A stretch of DNA of 64,000 nt from Mesostigma viride (lineage: Eukaryota > Streptophyta > Mesostigmatophyceae > Mesostigmatales > Mesostigmataceae): NCBI GenBank assembly GCA_009746045.1, contig RPFO01000050.1, positions 3,221,216-3,285,215 on the forward strand, in the 5' to 3' direction. A program made the translations under genes and the position numbers. The notes under the pieces are model-generated. The model saw only the letters and a program-made list of their open reading frames with translations. It had not been told where the DNA came from and did no database searches. This document shows, piece by piece, positions 1 through 9,712 of this stretch. How positions within the stretch are numbered: position 1 is the stretch's first letter; the number at the start of each line of letters is the position of its first letter.

Positions 1-118
1 AGCCATGCCGAGAGCCAGGGGCTTCGTTTTGGGGTTGATTTCTAGACCAACAGCCCGAGCCTCGATCGCTAGGCAGTCCATGCAGCCGGCCAAAGTCGGC
101 CGCAGTCGGATCCAGGTG
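1..118 (-). pseudogene. LINE reverse transcriptase fragment, cut by window edge
   Basis: The minus strand reads an open segment containing EARAVGLEINPKTKPLALGM. It closely matches the segment just after the YADD box of the LINE reverse transcriptase at 47.8-48.9 kb, which reads EARAVGLMISKKTEVMAIG. It is therefore a piece of an L1-like ORF2 product, which would copy LINE RNA at a nicked target. The rest lies outside the window to the left, or the copy is broken near position 118. No start or stop is visible, so no function is expected from this piece alone. Confidence 0.7.
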
Positions 119-838
119 TATACTTAAAAGTATCAGCAATTGCCGTGCTGGTCGGGTCCTTGATGTTGGCGTTTGCACATACTCCAACATCGCCTGCATG
201 TGTCTCACCACATCCCAGCAATGACCTTCCTTTATTCCATTTTTGTTTTTGTTATTATTATTACTCTTTACTTTGTTTTTATTTATTATTGTTCGTATAA
301 TAACCTTTAACATTTTCTTCTCTTTTTTCTTTCTTTCTTTCTGTTTTTTCTTTTTCCCTTTGTAATGTACTCCTTATCTAAATACCTCAATTAGCTCTGG
401 CATCTTGTGGCCATCAGCTTGCGCCTTAATTAGCCGACGTCTTGAGCCCACCTCACATTTGTAGCATAAGCCGCTATGCCGCCGTCAGCCTACCTCTGCA
501 TGGTATCAATTGCACCAGTTGGTTGTATTGCACCCACAGTGTTGCGCCCCAGCATGATGCACCATGCCGTGGAGAGAGCGCTCTGTGGCCTGCCCACCTG
601 CGGCAGTGAGAGAAGCTAGGGCGCCCTCCCTCCTTCTCGCTGACAGTGTATATAGGGTTGAAGGTTCCTTTACTCTGTATTGGCACCCCGCACGTGACGC
701 AGTCACGTGCTTATTAACTACTTAGTTAATTATCTAAATATTCTTTTAGCCCCTGAACGTGTATACATGTGTGTATGCGTTCCCTCTTTTCCTTCTTAGT
801 TTTTGTTGTTTGTACGTGTTGGTCGTGGTGGTGGTCGT

Positions 839-870
<32 letters not shown>

Positions 871-1400
871 AGTGTGTGTGTGTGTGTGTGTATGTGTGTT
901 TTCGGACCTATCAAACTTTCTTGTTACCCTCTGTCTCCCTCCATATGCAGGTCTACCTACTAGAGATAGACGCGCGGCTCCCGCGGCCTTCGCGTCTTTC
1001 CTCTCAGACAACTACCCTAGTCCTTCCATGGCGTTGGATCGCCATGCGTCCATGCATAGTTGTCTCATGAACTTCATTCACTGAAGGTATTTTTACGTGG
1101 GTGCATGCCTTTACTCGATCTGATGTAAGTAATTATATTTATTAACATATAATAAGGTACATCGATCCGACATATACTTAAGGTTAATTTATCAATCCTC
1201 TTCCTGTACATGGGAAGCTTTGCCACGGCCGGTGGCGGACCTCTAGTTTGTCATACATGTACTGTAGGGGCATGCATGGCATTTTGAAGTCGCCAATGAG
1301 GCCGGCTACGACTTGCTGGCATGCGCCTATAGCATCGAGATAGTGTATAGCATAACTACTATAGTAAGACTTTAGCTAGTAAACGTGGCCCACGCCCATG
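119..1400. other. Non-coding stretch
   Basis: AT-rich and pyrimidine-rich sequence without a convincing gene. It holds T- and C-rich runs near 240-360, the TG microsatellite at 841-899, and unassigned sequence up to the LINE target duplication at 1401. Small open frames here are short and have no recognisable motifs. Confidence 0.6.
841..899. repeat. (TG)n microsatellite
   Basis: A nearly pure TG dinucleotide run of about 59 bases with one CA and one TA interruption. It creates spurious Cys/Val-rich frames on the plus strand and His/Thr-rich frames on the minus strand. Confidence 0.95.
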
Positions 1401-1413
1401 TGTATGTATATAT

Positions 1414-2166
1414 TAATTAATTAATTAATTAAACTCGTGCTCCCGTTGGGGAGTCACGGAGCACCGAAGTGCTTTTAATCCCTGTGTGTGCACTACAGGA
1501 GAAAGGGCAGAGACCCCCAGTCTCCTTCATGCCAAAGGCATGCCACAGCTGCAATCGGGCGCGGCTAGCTAAAAGGACAGGCTAACGATCCGGCAAACTG
1601 TGGGTGCAATAAGACCCATGTGAGCATATCATAGCAAGGAGCGTGGGCAAGTAATCTGAACATAGCCAGGGCGTATATATAGCATGGCTGTACTAGGACT
1701 AGGCTAAGGCTATGGCTGGTTGTGTACCGTGCGTTGGCGGCACGTGGCTAGGTGTGTTGGCACAGCTAGGCAACATTCTAGGCATGGCTGCCTTAGCGGC
1801 AGTGACGCCAATGGTTACAAGCTAGGGCTATTGCTATTCTAGCCCGCTGGGGGCGTCCACATCTTGTGGTTGATCATCAGGTCCCCGCCCCTCCAGTACA
1901 CCTTGGGCTTCTGGGGGTCCTGCTTATGGCGGAGGTATTCCGGCCACAGGTCGCGTCGCTGCTGTTGCTGAGCGGGGGTGAGGTCGTCATCCAGCGTCCA
2001 GGTGAGGTCGTGCAACCGCTTGCGACGAGAGAGGAACCGCTGCTTATCCTCAGGGGAGGGGAAGGTGAGTAGGACTGGTGGGGGAGCCGCCTTGTCCCGT
2101 GAGTGGGGAAGGCGGTGGCACCCACGCAGTTCTACCTCACCTACCAGGCCCATGAGGGTAAGAAGC
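1414..2166 (-). mobile_element. 5'-truncated ORF1-only LINE copy with 13-bp target duplication
   Basis: The segment is flanked by the direct repeat TGTATGTATATAT at 1401-1413 and 2167-2179. On the minus strand it runs from the last third of an L1-like ORF1, through about 400 bp of 3' UTR, to a terminal hairpin (CTCCC-CAAC-GGGAG) and a tail of TTAA repeats next to the left duplication. No RT frame lies between ORF1 and the tail. It is nearly identical to 45421-46145. Target duplication, 5' truncation and a simple-repeat tail are hallmarks of target-primed reverse transcription. Confidence 0.9.
1839..2166 (-). pseudogene. L1-like ORF1 protein, C-terminal third
   Basis: This encodes the end of an RNA-binding LINE ORF1 protein. 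Visible pieces are the end of an RRM-like fold (GCHRLPHSR, then VLLTFPSPEDKQRFL) and the C-terminal block DLTPAQQQQRRDLWPEYL, comparable to the DLTP...R..L block after the RRM in L1-type ORF1 proteins. The longer relative at 45830-47196 supplies the missing N-terminus. The reading frame is interrupted at the 5' truncation point, so the copy is not functional. Its stop codon is followed directly by LINE 3' UTR rather than by ORF2. Confidence 0.8.
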
Positions 2167-2179
2167 TGTATGTATATAT

Positions 2180-2510
2180 GCCTACTATGGTGGGATCCAG
2201 ATGTTGCTGGCCGACCTATAGTGGTCCCAGCTCAGTTTGAACACCGCATTCACTCCCTCTCACTTCTTTGGACCGCTATGCAGAACAAGAATCTAGGTGG
2301 CAGAAGATTGTCCGGGCCACCACGCCGGCCAGCCCCTGTGGGCAAACCCCCCCCCCCTCCCAAGCGGAAGGGGCGCCTTGCTGAGTAGCGTAGAACTTAT
2401 AGGGGTTCTTCTAGACGAGATAGCTTAGATCGAGTTAGCTTAGCTAGTTCGATTACGCGGCTTCGCCCACCTCCACCCATCCAGCAAGGAATATGTGCTA
2501 CACCCATGCA
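2180..2510 (+). repeat. Dispersed repeat shared with 44203-44548
   Basis: Plus-strand sequence resembling 44203-44548, including a short open end rich in Pro, Lys and Arg (PPPPPKRKGRLAE before a stop near 2388). A common trailing motif ends in a GAATA(T/C)GTGCTAC-like string. In both places a minus-strand LINE tail lies close downstream. It is probably the 3' part of another LINE or a SINE-like family. No catalytic motif is visible. Confidence 0.5.
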
Positions 2511-2511
2511 T

Positions 2512-2663
2512 GGATGTTGCATTAAGAATTTAGCGGCCATGCATGCTATGCCTATGCAGAGAGATGCTCTCTTTCTGTTGAGAAGCCATCGGCCCTATAG
2601 CTCTTGTATAGCCATGATGATCTTCCCCCCCATGATGATGCTCAGGCTCCCCCTTAGCTGGGC
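2512..2663 (+). mobile_element. LINE 3' UTR fragment (plus strand)
   Basis: This shares blocks with the 3' UTRs at 50531-50981 and 52015-52315: a CTATGC...GCAGAGAG motif, the TATAGCCATGATGATCTTCC block and the CCCCTTAGCTGGGCAT block. It stops abruptly at GCTGGGCAT, where a minus-strand LINE tail has inserted, so its own hairpin and tail are missing. Confidence 0.6.
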
Positions 2664-2830
2664 ATTAATTAATTAATTAATTAAAATCATAGCTCCGTTG
2701 GGAGCATATGTAACACATAGCCCTGAGAAAGGGGCATCTATGCCGGTTTGTAATACAATCAGGGCTACAACCTGCAGGTGGAGGATGTACAACTGTCACC
2801 TGCTCTGGGTGCACAATGTTAGTTTTCCCA
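2664..2830 (-). mobile_element. Short LINE 3' end with TTAA tail
   Basis: Read on the minus strand, this is a LINE 3' terminus. It contains the block with a GCTCC-CAAC-GGAGC hairpin followed by a (TTAA)n tail at 2664-2682. It resembles the 3' ends at 34708-34830 and 50810-50981. It is severely 5' truncated and non-coding. The target duplication was not identified. Confidence 0.65.
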
Positions 2831-2836
2831 GAAAAA

Positions 2837-4571
2837 GTCCTAAATTTAGGACCACTTGGAATTAAAATATATACATGCAAACATTAAAATTTGACCCTGG
2901 CATTCGTTCCCATGACAGATAACACACTTTTTTAGTTTCTATAAAAAACCTGGGTTCAAATAATTACATTTAGTGCCTGAATGGACCCTGGCCCATGGCA
3001 GGCCTCAAACCGCGAATTTGGTCAAAATGAGAATTTAGGACCAATAGGACCAATTAGTGTCAACGCATGACCATGCTATCCACACGGTCCCTTGAGCATC
3101 TTACAAGCGCTAGGGGACCCTACGAGGCCTTGGGATGGCGGGGCAGCGTATAACAAGGCCATACCCTGCTGTGGCTGCCTCTATATATACGCGTGCTTAA
3201 CGGTGTCACAGATGGTGCAGGTAATGCAATATACGGTTGCATGGTTGCTGAGGTTGCCCGGCTTGAACACGGCCCACCCCTTGCGGTAAACTTTCTCTAA
3301 GCATATGCCAAACCTTCTTTGACATCACGGACATGCTGGCCACCACCCAGCGATGAAAAAACATTGCATTTGCATTGCAACTAACACATGAATGCAGCCA
3401 AATCAAGTTACAGAACAACGTTGTGCTAACATGCAACGCTTTGTGAGCGGATTCAGGGTGCATGTAACACGTAAACCATACTGTATATACTGTCTGAGAA
3501 CACCCTGAACGACTGCAGGCCATAGGACCATGGTTTATAACTAACACATGAGTAAAACTGCTCTTACGCATGTGTGTTTTAGCTGCAGCGGACGACGAAG
3601 ATAGAGACGTAAAAAATTGTATGACGTAAACCAACTATGTGTGACAGTTATGTGCACAGAGAGCGTCCCCTCTTTTTAGGCATAGCTTACTGACTCAAAA
3701 CACCACGACAGCGTTGCCAGTTACACTCATGATCTAGGGCACCCCGGCACGTACCTGATACTTACGTCGCCTCATTCCAGATGGTTGCAAAAAAGTCGCT
3801 GAAATCCGCAGCGAGGTCAGCTTTCCGAGAGCTGAGCGCACCAAAGCTGGCCAACCGGTTCGATAATGATATAAACCACGCTTGTGCTGCGTTCTAGGTC
3901 CAAGAAATACCGAAAGTGAAGACCTATAAGGTGCGCTCGCTGCCCAGCCTGAACGTCCCTAAAACATGGTCGACAATGGAAATCGGGCAAGAATATCACG
4001 GCCCAGGCGCTCCCATGTCAAATACTCCGTTTATAAACTCCAGACTATAATCAAAATCGTCCACAAAAATTTCCTGGCTTGATTCGCACCACCATTGCTA
4101 ATACACTAACATGTTTGTGCCAAAATCGACCCTCCGCGAGCAGGCGATCTGCGACCCATTTGTGTTGTGCCGCTGTGCTACAGCGCTACACATAAAAACT
4201 TGCGCAGAAAATTTCACAGCCTTTAAGCATAACTAACGACCTTTCGTTTTTGCTACTGGGCGCCCGAAATGATAAACGCACGTGAAAACGCCGGCCACGA
4301 TTGTCAGGTCGCCATATCCACCTCAGATCATTCCCGCACCCACTTTTTCGCTCCAAAATCGGTTATATTTTTGGTCGAGGTAGCTACTTTCCCGCCATTA
4401 TACCCGGTACCCGGGTACGGAATCCGGGTACCATGTGCCGGTACCACGGGTCGGGTACATCATGCCGGGTACGGTCCACATGGGGTACGGTCCATATAGT
4501 GACCCCCCCCCCCGGTACCTCGGTTATAGTGACCTCTAGGACAATTTAGGACAAAGTCCTAAATTTAGGAC
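2837..4571. other. Non-coding stretch bounded by two copies of a 16-bp palindrome
   Basis: No gene is supported here. The perfect palindrome GTCCTAAATTTAGGAC occurs at 2837-2852 and again at 4556-4571. A cluster of GGTACC/GGGTAC motifs lies at 4390-4515. The content between is AT-rich with scattered short frames. The palindromes may mark an unclassified element, but no terminal repeats beyond them were seen. Confidence 0.45.
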
Positions 4572-5296
4572 CGTGAGTGGATTAACAACAAGGTGCACCT
4601 GCACCGCCATGATGGTTCATGCCTCCTTAACAAGCACAGGCACCCAGGGGGGGCTTGAGGAGAGGGCCTAGAAGGCCTGCATGACATATGGGGTGGAGGG
4701 TATGTGGCTAGGCCATAGCTGGTGTACACATGGCATCTCAGCAGAGAGTAACTCCCTGCATAGGCATCGCATGGCTAAATTCTTAATGCATCATCCATGG
4801 GAGGTCCCATTGTAGGCTGGGCGCGGCTAGATACTGAAAGCATCATCCATGGGGGCCATTATGGGCGCACATGCGCGTGGGCCACTTGCAAGGCTAAGCC
4901 TATCTAATCTACACTACTGGTATATTCCCTAGCCTGGAGTGGCAGGAGGGGCCTGCCAGGGCTTGTGGTCAACGTGGATGACCGCCCCCCTCCAGTATAC
5001 CGGCTTCCCCCCTGCACGCTGCCGGAGCTGAAGGTAGGTCGGCCATAGCTCGCGTCGCCGCTGTTGCTGGGCCAAGGTCAAGTCGTCGTCCAGCGTGAAG
5101 CGAGTCTCCGAGAGCTTCTTGCGGCATTTAAGGAACGCCAGCTTGTCCGTCATGTACTTAAAGCCGGTGAGGAGCACGGGTGCCGGGCCAGCCTTCCCCC
5201 GCGCGCGGGGGAGGCGGACAACCGACATGTCCAGCTCACCAGTGAGTAACATGGGGGCAAGAATGGCGCGCTTAACTGCCTCAAGGAGACTCGTGG
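4572..5296 (-). mobile_element. 3' half of an L1-like ORF1-only LINE, split by a Ty3 insertion
   Basis: The minus strand carries the ORF1 C-terminus (4929-5296) followed by LINE 3' UTR blocks such as CTCTCTGCTGAGATGCCA. The other half lies beyond the Ty3 element at 18060-18805. Aligned by eye to the uninterrupted relative at 35340-35450, sequence left of 5296 and right of 18060 is adjacent there. The 3' terminus is degraded near 4571, and no hairpin or tail was found. Confidence 0.75.
4929..5296 (-). pseudogene. L1-like ORF1 C-terminal part, interrupted by Ty3
   Basis: This encodes the RRM/C-terminal region of a LINE ORF1 RNA-binding protein: LPRARGKAGPAPVLLTGF, the basic KLAFLKCRKKL helix, and DDDLTLAQQQRRRELWPTYL. 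It belongs to the same subfamily as 35001-35615 and is distinct from the 45.8-kb subfamily. The frame is broken at 5296 by the LTR of the chromovirus, and the N-terminal half is at 18060-18805. Confidence 0.75.
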
Positions 5297-5866
5297 TGTT
5301 ACGTCGCGTAACAATTCGTTGTAGTTACGGACGTAAATTAGGTCCTTGGCCTCGGTTGTTCCTAGGTTTACGTGTAGTTCCAGCTGGGACATGATTGTCC
5401 TCGTAACAGCACTGTGGTATATTGGGTGCCTTTGGGCGCCGCGCCGCGTACTTTATTAGTGGTCCTTATCCTTCGGTAGAATGTAGTGGACCGGCGTGCA
5501 TCTGTGCACCTGCCTGTGTTTCTGTGTTTCTGCAGGCGAGGGCCAGGTCGGCCCGAGCCTGTTGGACCGTTGGTGACCATTTATGCACGTTCCACTCCTT
5601 GTGTGGTCACTCGGCGTGTGTTAAATGAATTAACACATATTAGCTTGGGTCACGGCAGTGTAGTTGTGTTTCCTTCCTCTTTCCTGGAGTAAACGGGTTT
5701 GGTTAAATGGCTATGGCGTATTACAGTAGCACATATGTAAATGCATTGAGATCTGGATCGTCTCGTTCGTCTTTCGCTAGGGGTTTAACTAGAGGCGGCC
5801 TTACTAGCCTAGTAGGTAGCATCAGGACAGGTAGAGGTAGAGGTGGCGGCCGAGGCTTGCGGCGTA
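5297..5866 (+). repeat. 5' LTR of the Ty3 element
   Basis: It begins TGTTACGTCGCG and ends GGCGTA; the following ACA may belong to it. It matches 17491-18059 with two substitutions and three short indels seen by eye. It should hold the element promoter and polyadenylation signals. Confidence 0.92.
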
Positions 5867-5870
5867 ACAA

Positions 5871-5882
5871 TGGACTCGGAGG
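5871..5882 (+). promoter_or_regulatory. Putative tRNA primer-binding site
   Basis: TGGACTCGGAGG starts four bases after the shared LTR end. It begins with the TGG expected to pair with a tRNA CCA end. The tRNA species was not identified. Confidence 0.5.
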
Positions 5883-6391
5883 TAGTTTAGATAGAGAGCG
5901 AGACGACGATCCTCTGCAACATACGTCATTGAATCAACCCTTCCGCGGCTGGGAAAATGAAGACGACACCTACTTGACAGGTAATGGGCGGGTCGCCTGC
6001 GAGCTGGGGGGGTAGTGCTGCCCGATTCGGGACACGCCCTGCCTAGAAGATAGACCTGCTCGAAGCGGAAAATCCTTTTATAGATAGCTCCTTTTCCTCG
6101 TTTTGTTTTCCTGATGTTGCTTACTGTCGTAGACAGTTGATGGTTTTGGTTCGGATAGAGAGACGGCTAGCGTCTCGTAGATTACACTTTTTCTGCATCT
6201 TGCCTGCTTTGTATTTAGACGACCCATCGCCGGACGCAGAATTCTTGAAACCGGATACTTACGACCACCTGGCGCTGGAAACCTCGTCCCTGCGTGCGTC
6301 GTCAATCTGGTTCGGTTTCAGACACCCGAGATAAGTCGCCTTCTCCTCGTTCTCCTCATTTGACTACTCAAGACCTACCAGGTGCGTTACC
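5883..6391 (+). other. Ty3 5' leader, non-coding
   Basis: Sequence between the primer-binding site and the first ORF. A short frame from the LTR runs to 6015 but has no recognisable domain. This is probably the untranslated leader with packaging signals, by analogy with other LTR elements. Confidence 0.5.
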
Positions 6392-6784
6392 ATGAGCCAG
6401 CGGCGATCTTTTACTGCTCCTTCCCATTCTTCTAGCGATAATAGTCTAGCTAAATATTACGTAGTGATTACGCCTCAATGGTCCTCCATTTTCCTTTCTT
6501 GGTCCGACGCTAGGAAGATCGTTCAGAATCGTGTATACAACGTAATTAGGTATAAGAAATTTATGTCCTTCGAAGAAGCTCAGCAGTTCCTTATAGATCA
6601 TAGCCAAACAGATTTAGGCCTGCATGTACGCCCTATTCCTCATGGTCGTCCTCCAGTAGAAGCTCTAGTCTTTGCTACCCCTCCTTCTTCTCCCCCTAAA
6701 CGGGCTGCATCTGCATCTGCTTCAGATACTCCTCTCACTTTGGAGTTTGGTTCCCTATCCATTACTGTTGTTAAAAAGGATTGA
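6392..6784 (+). CDS. RNase H1 N-terminal (viroplasmin-like) hybrid-binding domain protein
   Basis: A 130-residue ORF upstream of gag. Residues about 22-66 carry the pattern of the RNase H1 N-terminal/caulimovirus-viroplasmin fold (Pfam PF01693): a YYVV strand, an aromatic/Ser-Trp turn (IFLSWSDA), an Arg/Lys-rich stretch ending YKKFMSF, and the helix FEEAQQFL. That fold binds RNA/DNA hybrids or double-stranded RNA. The C-terminal half is Pro/Ser/Ala-rich and probably disordered. The first ATG follows an in-frame break and suits the domain start. Placement before gag in a Ty3 element is unusual. A role in handling reverse-transcription hybrids or packaging is inferred only. Confidence 0.7.
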   Translation: MSQRRSFTAPSHSSSDNSLAKYYVVITPQWSSIFLSWSDARKIVQNRVYNVIRYKKFMSFEEAQQFLIDHSQTDLGLHVRPIPHGRPPVEALVFATPPSSPPKRAASASASDTPLTLEFGSLSITVVKKD

Positions 6785-6876
6785 TTTTAATTTTGTTCCT
6801 TGCTTCAGACCTTCAAGGTTTTTCCTTTTTCCTTTGTTGCTTTCTTCTAGATTCCTATTCCTTTACGTAATTAAAG

Positions 6877-8616
6877 ATGGATCCAGTGGGTGGAGATATG
6901 TCGCCTATACCTACCAATAATAATAATAATACTACTACTAATAATAATAACAATAACAATACTCGTGGTAACCGACGGGACTCCTTGGAAACGGTACACC
7001 ATCTCACCCTCAAGGTATTCTGCGTACCTCACCTCCTTCTCCTGTTGCTGGTGGTCGCCGTCGTCCCTCAATTACCCCACCTACCTATGAACAACGTATT
7101 TCACAAGTCAGATTTAGTGATGAACCTTCTTTTGCTGTGAACCAGGCCCCTGCCCCTTCTGCAACCTTGGCTCACCCCTCCAGCAGGTCCTCACTAACTA
7201 ACAATGCTTCTAGGCCTCCTTCCCACCCTGTGCCTTCAATGCCTGCCTTTAACACGGGTCGTACCTCTGCCCCTGTCGGCCCTTCTGGGCGCCCTAGTGC
7301 AGTTCCCTTTTACCCACCTGCTTCCTGGTCCTACCCTGAGACGGCCTATGAGGCTGCCCAGGTCCCTACCCGTGTGGCTGATTTAGAAGTTAATAATGAT
7401 TTCAGTACCATGCCCCTAGATGATAGGAATTATGATCATTTTGCCTACTCCTCTCTTCGTGAGCAATATACTGTTCCCTTCTCCTATGGGCACCATCCTG
7501 AAACGGTGGCTCCCTCTAGACCCCTACCCAAACTTTTCCTATCCCTTCCTTCTATCCCGCTTATGTAGCAGTGGAAGATAGTGGACCTATGGGAAAAACT
7601 GATTCTTCTAATCCCCCTAAGCCTCCTGCTCTTCCCCTCTTTGCCAACCTTCCTAAGCTGGATGTCAAGTCTACCCCTCAACAGTTTTTCACTTCATTAT
7701 GTTGCTCACCCAGAACACAGAGTCCTGGCAGAACCACAATAGGTGGCGCCTCTCTGATGCTGTACTAGTTCCTCATTATCTTACTACCTGCATTACTCCT
7801 GAGCTTGCTAACCTCATCCAGTGTGAGTCTCTTGCCTCTCATGCCTACCCAAACTCTGTAGCAGAATTGCGTTTAGAGAACCATTTAGTCCCTCCCGATG
7901 CAGATTGGCAGGATAGATTAGCCTTTGGTACCTTGCAGCAGGGTACCAAATCCTTCAAAGAATATATGAAAGAGTTTGATGCCCAGATGGTACGAATTAG
8001 GGATTTGTCGGGTGCAGAAGTACGTGCCCGCTTCCTTCAGGGCCTCAGTAGACCCTTATTGCGTGAAGTAAAGCGCCAGTTCTCTGCCTACCGTTTTACT
8101 GACCTGCCCCTCAAGCATGTGCGCCAGCATCTTTTACGAGTAGCAGATTTCTTCTCCACGCCTTCTCTTCCTACCCGTTCCCGTATTAATAATATTAGCC
8201 TTACCCCTGAGGAGGAGAACTCCTATGTAGAAGAATTAGATATTTGTGTGACTGACCTTTCAGCTCTGGATGTCTCTCATATCACCTGCTATCATTGTAA
8301 GGAAGTAGGTCATCTTAAACGTGAGTGCCCCAAGTTCCTTTCGGGTGCTCCCCCTCATCCCGACGCTCGCCCTCCTCGTACCCCTCAGCGTGCTCCTATT
8401 CGTCCCACTTCAGGACGCATTCCTTCAGCTACCCCTAGTAGGCTGAATGCTGTGCAGACAGGATCCCCAGGGTTCCCCTATGATAATCAGGCTCCCGCAC
8501 CCTCTTCAATCCCTCGTGACCCTCCAGCAGTGGCTTTTCCGCCAGGGTCTTCTTCGGGGTTAGTTCCTATGGATTTGGGGGGGAGGGGGAACAGTAGGCC
8601 TGTCAGCCGGGGGTAA
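6877..8616 (+). pseudogene. Gag (capsid and CCHC nucleocapsid), frame-broken
   Basis: Gag would form the particle and bind element RNA. It starts at ATG 6877 (MDPVGGDMSPIPTN, then an Asn/Thr run), continues through Pro/Ser-rich sequence, and has a capsid-like helical region around 7720-8160 (SFKEYMKEFDAQMVRIRDL, FLQGLSRPLLREVKRQF). The zinc knuckle CYHCKEVGHLKREC (CX2CX4HX4C) is at about 8287-8330. The frame changes near 6970-7010, near 7550 and near 7690, so no single ORF covers it. These may be real decay or assembly indels. It ends at TAA 8614-8616, and pol follows in the +1 frame. Confidence 0.8.
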
Positions 8617-9712
8617 CCTGGACAGGTCCTTAGATAGTACCCCAGATAATAATTTTTGCTTGCCTGTTTTTATAACCTCTGTAGGAGCTGAATCATCCCT
8701 ACCACTACGTGTGCGTCCTCTTATGTTCTTGAATGGTGGCTTAACCGTCCCTCATACTGTTGTAGACCCCTTCTTGCATGCTGATGAACTCTTGAATGTC
8801 TCTGTGTTAGTGGATAGCGGTGCGGCTAGCTCCTTTGTGAGCGAGGCCCTAGTTAGGCGTTTAGGACTAGTCCCTACCCCTCACACAAAAACTGTCACTG
8901 TCCATTATGCTGACGGTCGCACCAGTCATTCCCCGGGTACGGTGTCCCTTCCCCTGGTCATACAAGGACGTACGGTCAACCTGACGGCCACTATAGGCCC
9001 TATCACTACAGCTGATGTATTACTAGGATTAGATTGGCACCAGGATAATAAGATTACTATTAATTATGATACTATGGTCATTTGGTTTCCAGATAGCTCT
9101 TACTGGGTACCGGAACGTCATTATAGATTAGAAAATTTATCCTTGGTAGATATTACTCCTCCTACACCTGTTGATCCTCCTGTGAGACCTATACCTGAAG
9201 TATTAATGTCCAATGACGAATTGCGATCTGAACTAAAGGAATATGGATACCTATTATGTATGTTCCTTCAGTTAGAAGTACAAGAGATACCTATCACTAA
9301 TAATAGTGTGGATATAGATGTAAATACAGTGGATACAATAGGAGTGGGATTTACTGAAAATGAAATAGTAAGATACATGGCTGTGATAGATTCCTCAAAA
9401 GTATTTGAAGAAAAGACTCCTTCTTATCCTCCTCCTCGTTCTGTTTTACACCGTGTAGTTATCAAGGACGGTGCAGTTCCTACGCACTCTCCGATGTATA
9501 GAATGGGCCCTACCGAATTAAAGGAACTAAAACAGATTTTAGTATCACTATTAGAAGCAGGATTGATAGAGCCTAGTAACTCCCCCTACTCCGCTGGTGT
9601 CCTGTTAGTTCCTAAGCCAAATGGCAAGTTTCGCCTAGTTACTGATTATAGGAAGTTAAACGATATCACTGTGAAGTCTAAATACCCTCTACCTCGTATT
9701 GATGATATATTT
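8617..9712 (+). pseudogene. Pol part 1: aspartic protease and start of RT
   Basis: The pol frame is +1 relative to gag and overlaps its end. The retropepsin has the active site [12 protein letters not shown] (about 8804-8839) and the later strand VLLGLDWHQ. After a linker comes the Ty3 RT N-terminus: [19 protein letters not shown], then [22 protein letters not shown] and [10 protein letters not shown]. The frame is cut at 9712 by the R2-like LINE and resumes at 11716 after its 14-bp duplication. The protease would mature Gag-Pol, and RT makes cDNA. The intact copy would be one polyprotein with 11716-14740. Confidence 0.88.

Noticed and set aside
759-1084. Val/Cys-rich and His/Thr-rich ORFs around 0.8-1.0 kb
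   Set aside because: They arise from the TG microsatellite.
4390-4515. Cluster of GGTACC/GGGTAC motifs as a regulatory element
   Set aside because: It is irregular in spacing and next to a C homopolymer, with no neighbouring gene. Nothing supports a function beyond local sequence bias.
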